A DNA stretch of 64,000 nt, taken from NCBI GenBank assembly GCA_036768485.1, contig JAVLUZ010000608.1, positions 384,501 through 448,500 of the forward strand, written 5' to 3'. The position numbers were made by a program, and so were the translations under genes. This DNA is from Mermis nigrescens. Lineage: Eukaryota; Nematoda; Enoplea; Mermithida; Mermithidae. Below the pieces are notes generated by a model. That model had not been told where the DNA came from, did not search any database, and worked only from the letters and a program-made list of their open reading frames with translations. Shown here one piece after another: positions 55,727-64,000 of the stretch; position 1 is the first letter of the stretch; every line of letters begins with the position of its first letter.

Positions 55727-58700
55727 GTAAGCTAGTGATTAGGTAGGTAATCGATTGGAAAGTTATGTTATTCGTTATTTGCTCCCAAACTCATTCTATT
55801 TAATTTTCCTCATTTGATTAGTTGCTTTTTATTCTAATAAGTGATAACAATTTGTATCTATATAATGGATTGCAATTGCGCATTTAGTATATGTCGCTAT
55901 TGTACATTTTCGGCTACCTTTTAGGGTGTTATAAATTTACTTTCTTATATTTAAAAATATAAATAAAGAAATAAAAAGAATGTGAAGTTTAAAAAATTGA
56001 ATTTTATTCAAAATAGTTCTAAAAACTGAGCAACTTTAATTAGTGCAAATTTTTTACGTATTAAATTTATATACTCCATTCGCTCACATTTTTATCAACG
56101 CTTTTTTATTTATTCTCCGCCGTCCTTTATTTGCACATCTTATAGTTTGCTTATTTTTCTATGGAAGTGTTGGTACCCAGTCAAATAGTTTGGTTTGGAT
56201 AAAAAAGAGGATTTAATTTAGATTTTTATTTAATTTAAATTAGATTTAAATTAGTTTCATTTTCAACGGTAAAATTTTAATTTTAAAATATAATTTCGAA
56301 TGAAATTTTAAGATTTTTGTGATAGGCTTTCTTGGAGCTTATTCACGGAATCGAAGTTCGAATAAGCGGCGATAAAATATGTCATACGGATAGGGCTATT
56401 ATTATGATGAATCATAGGACGAGGCTCGATTGGCTCTTCTTCTGGAACGCTTTGGCGCAACTCGATCCTCGTCTTTTATTTACGCTGAAAATAATATTAA
56501 AATCGGCTCTAAAGAATTTGCCTGGCGCAGGTTCAGCTGTTTAGCTAATAGTTGCTTCAAATGTGACAGGGGAATGAGGAACCTCCTCCTTAACGGCTTA
56601 TGATTTTTACCCCTCTTCTCCTCATTTTTTTGACAAAAACCTGCTTTTTTTGGCCATTTATAGGCGTTTTTTGCCAATTGTAGCCAAAAAATAGTCCGTT
56701 GACCCCATCTCTTTCAAGAATAGCCCAATATTCCCTATTGAAATTTTAAACTGGTACATGTGCGCTCATGCCAGGTGAAGATGATATCTCTCATCACGGG
56801 TAATACATAGGCATGGGAGGTGAGGGGGAAGGGTCTTACTCCCCCTCAGACATGCACAGAATTGGAATTCTTTGGGTTGAATTTTTAAAGTACCTTTTTG
56901 GGCCCAAAAGTGGCAGGTACGCTTCAAAAACATCGTTTTTTTACATTTCTGACAATGCTCATTTTTCTAGAGCATAAAAGCATTAAAAATTTCGAAAAAA
57001 ATCAAAAAAGTCAAGCCAATTAAAAAAGTATAGTAAAAACATGAGTATATACATTGGCGCGAAGCGCAAAAATTTGATACTCTTGAGCAAATAGTTAGCC
57101 AAAAACGCTCACGTAGAAAAACGCCTTTTTTTGCGAATTTTTAAACTTTCAAAAAAATCGTGAATTCCGGGGGGAGTGAAAAAATTTATGCAAGGAGGGA
57201 GGGGGGTGAAAAACTCACCTTAAGACCATTGGTATGGGTGTTCGAAGAATTTCGAAGGTCAAAAATGTTTAGAAACTTTATGCTAGTGGCCAGAAACAGC
57301 TTTTTTCGAAGTTGCTCTTCGATTGCTATCCACGCGAAAATTTAATCTGAAGTCAATTAATTTAATTAAATTTAATTTAGTTTTAATTTAATTTAATTAT
57401 TTAATTTAATGATAATCATTTAAGACATCGCCGGTGGGAGATGTCTTTCGGGTTCTGGGGTCCAGACCACAGATGCATAGCATGGCCGGTTTGGGGGTCA
57501 GCTAATGATCGTTTTCGGAATAAAAAGCCCCAAATACTAGCGTAAAAACTGTCTATAGTGCTGTCCTTTAAAAAACCTAAAGGCATTTATATCCTCAAAA
57601 CCCACCCCTAACTTGACTTGCGTTTGCCATATAGTATCCAGCTTTTTCATTAACTCTGCTAAGCCCATAACTACATATAATATTCATAGAAGCACAAGGT
57701 CAGCAGGGTCGGCAGAGGGGGACGTTTAGAAGTTTAATTTAATACTAGATTTCCTGTATTTGCAGCACTTGATACGGAACGTCTGAAATTTTAAAAAGTT
57801 ATGCCTAAAAATAAAATAAATTTATGCTCTAATACCTGTTTCTGCTCTTGAAATTGTTTTAAACCTAGTCCATGAGCAAAAATGGCTTCCAAGCCGCCAA
57901 GAAAAATAATAAATGTCATTTATAGGTATTATGCGGCGCAAAGCGCCGGAAAAATTTGGGAAATTAAGATCACTGACGGCCTAAAATCATTGCAAATTAT
58001 AAATGTATCCATTCTTTATCTCGTCAACTGTTTTGAGCCAATGGTGGGTGGGGACAGCCGCCCCCTCGACCCCCTTAAATCCACCCTGACCCTTCACGGG
58101 GGTTAATACCCCTCCTCAGCCCCCAGCTACGTGCCTCTTAAGAAAAAAGGGTTTTCCTGAAAACGCTTAAGAACGTTCAAAGGTGACGGGGAAATTAAAT
58201 TTTTCCTAAAATAACGTCACATTTCGAAGGCATTATACTCGTATATACCTGAATTTGTTTACTCACGCTCTTTGCTTTATTGAAACGTCATAAAACTGAT
58301 AAACTCGGAGAGATGGTTGATTAAACTCGAGAAAAAAATTTTTTCAAAAATGGATTTTTTTGGACTTGATAAGTTTTTTAGGGACCAGTGGGTTTTTTAA
58401 AGTAGCGCTTTTTCTGAAAATATTGGGATAGCGACGGAATATTGAGTGGTGAGCACACATGTGCGTGGGGTTAGGGGTATACTCCCTCCCCCGCAGAAGT
58501 AAAATCATGCAGAAAATGTTTGATGGCTCAAAAATCGTCCGACAGTGATTCAAGTCTCGGACCCTGAGGTGGGGGTAATACCCCCCTCACCCCCTATGGG
58601 ATTGTGTGTTTGATAATAGGATAGGTTATAAACAAACTCGCTGGCAGTCGGCCAAATTTTTTACTGTTTTGAAAAAATTTTTGAAGTTTTTTCGAACATT

Positions 58701-61682
58701 CATCCGAATAAAATGTTCATATTCGCCAAAGTTATGATGTATTACATTGAGGCGTAGTTTTTTTGAAGCATTCTTTATTTGATCGAACATTGGTTTTTTA
58801 TAAGAAAAGTCGGAATGCAAGATTTTTTAGTTTTTTATTTATTCTATTTTCTGATTTTATAATTTTGTTTCTGTCGCATTTCTTTGCTTTTTACGTGATC
58901 TCTATACTTTGACCTTTCCATTTATTCTTTAAATTATAATTTGATGTATTATTGTTTATTTAACCGTTGCCTAACGTTAAAAGATTTATTTAAAAATTTA
59001 AATTTGAAAATTTATTCAATTTATTAATTTAATAAATGGAAAAATAAAAATTTGATGGAATTTTATCAAATAAAAATTTTAAAAAATTCAAAAAGTTATC
59101 TATAGAAATTTGCTTTTCGTCAAATTAAAGCGACTATTCTTTGAAACTTGATTTCAAACCTCCGGTAAAAATCGAAATATTCGGTGATTTTCGTGATTCC
59201 GCTCGTTTTGTCATTTGTTTCTTATCTTTACTTTTGTTTCTGTTATTTCTATTTCCGCTTTTTTCCTCTCTCAGTCTTACTGATTTTATTTTCATATGTC
59301 TAAATTATTAAACCTATATTAAAATTGGCCCACCTCTTGCGGCAGGCTGGGCCATGCAAAGCAATGGCTTTATATTTCTGGACCGAAATTGGGAAAAAGA
59401 CGAGATGCTCATTCGGGAAGGTTGTCAATATTTACTGAAAACGGGATATCCTTATCAAGTATGCTGTATAAAATACAAACATGGGCGTGGGGCACTTTTG
59501 GGCATAGGGGACTAACGTCTAAATACTGAAGTGTGCGCCTGCACAAAGTATAGCGTTAAAGTTATCGTTTTCTTTCGAACTTCTCTATTTTTGCTAGGCT
59601 TAGGCTTTGATTTACGTGGAGTGTAGTACTCCCGCTTTGGTCGGTATATATGTAGGCGTTACAATGGTGCGCACATTTCAGGATCTAGACGATCGTGCAT
59701 AAGGGCGGAGAGGGTTATTACCCCTACCTAAGGTTTTTGGAAAATCAGGCACTGTCAGGCGATTTTGAGAAAACCAAAGGTACTGCTAGGCAATTTTTAA
59801 GATTATATACTGGAGCAAAAGGGCCGAAAATTCTTCATGAAAATCGTAAAAATACCAGAATTTTCCGGCGCTTCGCGCCGTATTCATAAATTTGTGTATT
59901 TTTCTTTGCTAGAAACTCACATATTGGCTAGAAACTTCACTAATTAGAGTCAAAAACACAGTTTACAGCACATATAGCGTGCTGCTTTACCCCTTTTTAT
60001 ACCCTAAAATCTACAGCAGAATATATGCTTACTTATGGGGTCCGTATTTGTACTTGTGCAAGCAGACCCTGTACAAAAAACTGACCACAATTTTTTATAT
60101 GGCCATCTCTACCTTGCCCATGTATGGAGTGGCGGTCTGAACCACATATGGGCAGCAACTAAATTCCGGTTGGGGTGGGCCGAATAGCCAAAAGTAGCAC
60201 CGAAATTTCAATTCTCTCGACCCTTCCCCGAGAATCTGTTGGACTCCTCTTCCCCAAAATCGACAGACTACCAAAATTGAATTTTTGGTGCTATTATGAT
60301 TTTGCCACATCGTACCATACATGTAAGTGGTCATCATTTGGAGGAAAGAGGGAAAACGGAGGGAATAGAGGGGAGAAAAAATTGAATGAAAAAGTAAATA
60401 GATAAATAAAAGCCCCTATTGCTTTTATGCAAAGACATGAAGAAAACGATTTTAAGATGTTAGATTATAACCACATATGGGCGTGGGGGGTTTGGGGGTA
60501 GCACCCCCCAAAAGTTGAAATACCCCCAGAAATCAAAATACTCCCCCAGAATTCAAATTTTGAAATTTTTCTTGTTTTTTTAGCGATTTTTTGATGCCAT
60601 TGGATAGTGCTCGATGAGAAACGTCGAAAAATCGTGTTTTTTCGCCATACGACCACTTTTAAGACCATTTTTTGACCTTTGAAAATTTTTCACCCCCCCC
60701 CCTAGAATTTCGGTGCTGCCCACCTATGATTATTAGTCTTTAGTTTTGTGTCAGATTTCAATTCAATTTAGATTAAATCTATCTCAATTCAAGTAGGATA
60801 GATAGCACTTCGATGACGCAGTTCCAAAATTAAATATCCTATTAAAATGTATTTGTTTTTTCAGTGTTCTTTGAACGTGGGTTGGCCGAATAACTCTTTC
60901 GTTCATGATAAATTTCTGTAGGTTAACGAAAATACGTTTGCCAGGGGTCTCGTTTTTATTGAAGATTTGCTTTGAAAGCTTCGCATATTTTCATTACAAT
61001 TTTTTTATTACTAAAAAGATGCTAAATTTTTAATGCTAAATGAGAGTTTAACTGAAAAATGTAAAAATTTTAAGACATTTACATTTGTATACTAATGTTT
61101 TTTTTTGTACGAGATGTCCAAAAATTTTAACATCTTTCGAATTTTTCTAATAAAAATTGTCATTTGTCATTTCGAAAGTTTCTAAATTTTCGTACTTTAG
61201 CTCTACGTGTTCCAGATGCTATTTTTATATTATTTGGGGAACATAATATGCTTTAATGACGCATAATGTCTATCTTTGTTGTTCAATGTTCGGTATTAAT
61301 GCATATTATTATTTTTTATTTTTTTATTTTTTATATTGTATATTATTATGTTATCCTATTATGATGTACATACGCGACATTTTCGGACTTCGACTATTAC
61401 GGCATCTTTACTTTTTCACAAATACTTAGGTTCCTAGTGCCGAATCGGCTTTTTTGTTATGATTTTTATTTTTTGTTTTTTTTTATTTCTTCTAATTTTT
61501 TCATTTAAATTTACACCTCGGTTGTTTAAAGGTATTAATATTCCCCGAGGGCACTGATTTTTGCGGCAAGAGCCGACAAAAGAGCGAAATATTCACGTCG
61601 CAAAATAATCTGAAGGTGTTAGAGCACGTTTTACAGCCTCGCATCACCGGATTGGCTTGTTTAATCCATGAGATGATGAAAG
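55553..61682 (+). CDS. LCLAT1: Lysocardiolipin / 1-acylglycerol-phosphate acyltransferase, 5' part of gene (4 exons)
   Basis: Joining 55553-55726, 56326-56530, 59346-59458 and 61532-61682 gives 214 residues in one frame with GT-AG introns. The protein begins with a hydrophobic segment (about residues 9-35), a membrane anchor. Acyltransferase motif I is NHRTRLDW (NHX4D, with the catalytic His and Asp). KSALKNLPGAGWAMQ and GFIFLDRNWEKD match motif II, and LIFPEGTD is motif III. This order and wording fit the LCLAT1/AGPAT5-type branch of the PlsC family, which transfers acyl chains from acyl-CoA to lysophospholipids in ER or mitochondria-associated membranes. The family is about 370-410 residues, so the C-terminal half lies beyond 64000; I found no further exon to the window end. 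AGPAT3/4/5 paralogues remain possible. Confidence 0.9.
55727..56325. other. Intron 1 of LCLAT1-like gene
   Basis: AT-rich, no element recognised. Confidence 0.6.
56326..56530 (+). CDS. LCLAT1: LCLAT1-like exon 2 (catalytic NHX4D)
   Basis: AFLELIHGIEVRISGDK, then IIMMNHRTRLDWLFFWNALA and LKSALKNLPGAG, ending in phase 1. Acceptor gtgatag, donor gttcag. Confidence 0.94.
56563..56765 (-). mobile_element. hAT-A copy, diverged
   Basis: Starts TGTGACAGGGGAATG and includes TTTTTTGGCCATTTATAGGC; it ends AAACTGGTACATGTGC. It begins about 30 bases after the donor of exon 2. Confidence 0.55.
56766..59345. other. Intron 2 of LCLAT1-like gene: repeat debris
   Basis: 56870-57210 is a degraded family E copy (GGCGCGAAGCGC near 57056). 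57470-57560 matches the CATAGGTGCAC-type G-rich repeat. 57930-58130 has GGCGCAAAGCGCCGG and C-rich text. 58620-59340 is AT-rich without a recognised element. Confidence 0.45.
59346..59458 (+). CDS. LCLAT1: LCLAT1-like exon 3
   Basis: GWAMQSNGFIFLDRNWEKDE and then LLKTGYPYQ, phase 0 at its end. Acceptor gcggcag, donor gtatgc. Confidence 0.93.
59459..61531. other. Intron 3 of LCLAT1-like gene: repeat debris
   Basis: 59690-59890 carries K-like TTATTACCCC and CCGGCGCTTCGCGCCG (about 59864). 60125-60330 is M-like. hAT-C copy 9 follows at 60472. 60740-61530 is AT-rich and unrecognised. Confidence 0.45.
60472..60728 (-). mobile_element. hAT-type MITE, family C, copy 9 (reverse)
   Basis: Ends CACATATGGGC and GCCCACCTATG; flanks ATTATAAC and ATTATTAG (6 of 8). 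Confidence 0.82.
61532..61682 (+). CDS. LCLAT1: LCLAT1-like exon 4 (PEGT motif)
   Basis: VLIFPEGTDFCGKSRQKSE, then LEHVLQPRITGLACLIHEMM, ending in phase 1 before gtacgc. It contains motif III (FPEGT) and the HPRTTG-like QPRITG. Confidence 0.93.
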
Positions 61683-61876
61683 GTACGCCCTTTAAGCAAT
61701 TTTTATCGGTTTGAAATTGTTACTGTAGGGTAGCGTAGTGCAATTAGTATAATTAAATAAGTTAATTAGTGGATGAACTTAGAATACTTGTAATTTTTAG
61801 CATGATTAATATGGCATCATTACATAGATACCTCAGTATAATTATCAATGGATATTATTGATGAAATAAGTTCGTA

Positions 61877-62262
61877 CAGTGGTCGCCATGAAAGATGACG
61901 TGCCATCACCCTCAGAATTATAATGGATGGTGCGTCACGAGCGCCGCGTTACGTCCATCATGCGCCATCATCTCTTTTTCTATTCAGCGCCATTAACCTC
62001 CATCATCCCGTTAATCTGGCGATGCGGACGGCGCAATTTAGCTATTAATAGCACCAACAAGAAGGAAGCGCGCCTGCACTCACGTGCGCGCTTCCTTGTT
62101 GGCGCTATTAATAGCTAAATTACCGTCACATCGCAGTTGCTGGATGATGGAGGTTAATGGCGCTGAATAAAAAGAGATGATGGCATGATGGACGTAACGC
62201 GGCGCTCACGCCATCCATTATAATTCTGAGGGTGATGGCGTCATCTTTCATGGCGACCACTG
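61877..62262. mobile_element. Full-length hairpin MITE, Tc1/mariner type (386 bp)
   Basis: Left arm from CAGTGGTCGCCATGAAAG to about 62072 is repeated inverted, almost base for base, to CTTTCATGGCGACCACTG. Only about a dozen bases (near 62073-62084) lie between the arms. TA flanks both ends. No coding region. It lies about 195 bases after exon 4 of the LCLAT1-like gene. Confidence 0.93.
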
Positions 62263-63811
62263 TAAGTAAGTAAAGAATTAGTATAAATTAGATAGTGGCT
62301 ACATAATTAATTAGGATAATTGGTATCAATTTTTATTAATTTTATCAATTTTTATTTATTTATTAATAATAATTTTTATTAGTTATTAACTATGAATTTT
62401 TATTAATAATAATTTATTAATTTTAATTTTTATAGGAATAATTTGTATTACTTTTTTTTAATCACATAATCATTTTGTTAATTCATTGATTTATTGATTT
62501 TTATTTATTTTGTTAATTACATAATTTTTGGGTCTAAGTCGGACCGCGGTAAATAAGCACTAATTTAAACATACATACATATGTATCAACATAATCTCTA
62601 AGTAATTTTATGAATTTATTTACTTTTGTGAACGTTTTGATTTTTTCTTATCTTGTCAATTTAATGCCAGTTTTAATTTATAAATGCATTAATTACATAT
62701 ATACCTATATCTTTACAGAATTTGTAAAAATATTTATCGAAATTATAAACGATTCATTGGTATTTATTTATTTATCTATAATTTTATCATTATATTAGTC
62801 TTTTTTTAAATCCAACTTAATTACTATTATCACTAATCCGTTCGATTTCAATAACTTTTCCATGTATGATTAAGAGTTATCCTAAAAGGGCATTGTGCGA
62901 AAAATTAAGTTTTCCTACTCTAAAACGTATTAAAAATTCGATTAGGAGTGAAAGTGTATAAAAACAAATGAAAAAAACTTAAATTTTGAAAATTCAATAT
63001 TTAAACGGTATATTTAAAATATGAAAGCAAGTGTGCGAAATGGAGAGTTTACATATACGCATTTTTTTACAAAAACTTGGCTTTTTCAGGCCATTTTAAA
63101 CCAAGAGTTTAGGGTCCTTTAGCCCCACGTAAAAGGGGCCGATTGCCCCTTGTACATGCAAATCTTTTTGTACTGTTATATAGTACAGCAGCGATTTTAG
63201 CTCGATAAAACAGTGTTTTTAGACCTCTGGTAGTGTATTTCAGCCAATTTTCGGGCTTCTGACGACAAAAATACTAAAAAGTGTTTCAAAACGGCGCGAA
63301 GCGCGAAAAAAGTTCGACGTTTTCCCTTTCTAAATGCAAATTTTGTCTTTATAAAGACATATAGAACAAGTAATTACTCATTTCGGCGAGAAGCGTTGAA
63401 AATTTTTGGGGAATTTTACACCTTTTACAACGGTCTCAAAAAGTCTTTGTTTATCGGGAAAAATCTTTGCTGAATACTAAAAACCGTGGCCCCTCCCATA
63501 ATTTTGAGCTGAGTGAATGTCTGGTTTAAATTTGTAAAAAATCGATAAAATCAAATTTCCATCCGAAAGAAACTACTTGCCAAGGTAAAATCTTTCAATT
63601 TGATAAGAGTTAGTTTCAATATTTATGAAAAGTTAGGACTTTTAGGTAGTGATCGTCTGGGGCGACTTTTTTGGCCGGAGCCAGGGCTGAAAAAAATCTT
63701 CGGCCGGGGCCGATGGCCTGGGTACACAGGGTATTATATACTATAGTACATAGTGTATGAGTATATAGTATATTGTATAAACTAAGTAGGTGTGTATATA
63801 TACATATCATT
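62263..63811. other. Intron 4 (partial) of LCLAT1-like gene
   Basis: 62280-62900 is very AT-rich. 63140-63480 shows B-like text (TTTGTAC, CGGCGCGAAGCGCG near 63292). 63655-63720 is a GGCCGG-rich patch. I found no DITVAYP-type exon. Confidence 0.45.
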
Positions 63812-64000
63812 GGTAGCGCGTTAGCGCGTACCTATATATAGTATACTAGGGTACCCTCAATACGCGTGCACCCTCCCTACAGCTATAACGGGAGACATCT
63901 GAGAGGTGCGGTTTTTCAAAAGATGGATAATTAAAAAAGATTGCGCTGACGTTTTTTGTTTACTCTCGATACCGAAATTGTAATGAGAGTGTAAAGTTTT
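63812..64000 (-). repeat. Long repeat H, terminal part (reverse)
   Basis: Starts with the palindrome GGTAGCGCGTTAGCGCGTA and continues with CTACAGCTATAACGGGA, the reverse complement of the H tail at about 20930-21006. Cut by the window edge. Confidence 0.65.

Noticed and set aside
61683..64000. Further acyltransferase exons
   Set aside because: No segment reads like the DITVAYP block or the C-terminal membrane segments of the family with splice sites in the right phase.

Overview
This is a window of animal nuclear DNA. It is AT-rich, with short coding exons, mostly GT-AG introns, one intronic tRNA gene and a very high load of transposon remnants. CpG-containing codons (ACG, GCG, TCG, CCG) are common in the exons, so coding CpG is not visibly depleted. 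I cannot name the species. The protein matches and element types (mariner, hAT, PIF/Harbinger, Penelope-like, a CR1/jockey-type LINE, tRNA-derived SINEs) suit a repeat-rich invertebrate.

Two protein genes are present, both on the + strand. The first fills 660-46461. It is the 3' three quarters of SYF1/XAB2, a HAT/TPR-repeat splicing factor, in 17 exons that join into 628 residues and a stop. The first ~215 residues of the family must lie upstream of base 1. Only 1.9 kb of this 46 kb is coding. The second gene starts at 55553. It is a lysocardiolipin/1-acylglycerol-phosphate acyltransferase (LCLAT1/AGPAT type) whose first four exons are in the window; the rest runs off the right edge. A tRNA-Glu(CTC) gene sits inside SYF1 intron 15.

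Nearly everything else is interspersed repeat. I sorted it into families by shared ends. hAT-type elements with 8-bp target-site duplications (TSDs) are: A (end CATACATGTAACGG), B (end CAGTGTTTTTTTTGTACGAG, about 740 bp, plus a 450-500 bp relative), C (end CAYACSTGGGC, nine copies of 140-260 bp), D (end CAGGSCCGTAT), E (end CATACATG, about 400 bp), F (end CAGTGGCGTAGC, 379 bp), K (end CATAGGTGCACA) and M (end CACACATGGGC, 153 bp). Other elements are a 1.28 kb mariner, two PIF/Harbinger-like elements, a perfect-hairpin Tc1/mariner-type MITE, a Penelope-like GIY-YIG remnant, a LINE reverse-transcriptase remnant, two SINEs with a shared body, and two long uncharacterised repeats (H and L).

Many copies are nested and can be ordered in time: mariner in F; B in A; E in D; C in H, with the empty site preserved in another H copy; hAT in Harbinger; C in Harbinger; SINE in K in L; LINE in L; K in SINE. 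A short palindrome, GGCGC-TTC-GCGCC, recurs more than 20 times across several otherwise unrelated families. The most unusual gene-level observation is the SYF1 intron between 5027 and 5842, which cannot be read as GT-AG.

I found no prokaryotic features, CRISPR array, virus or toxin gene. I saw no convincing new multi-gene system. The novelty here is in the repeat families, the shared hairpin and the odd intron.
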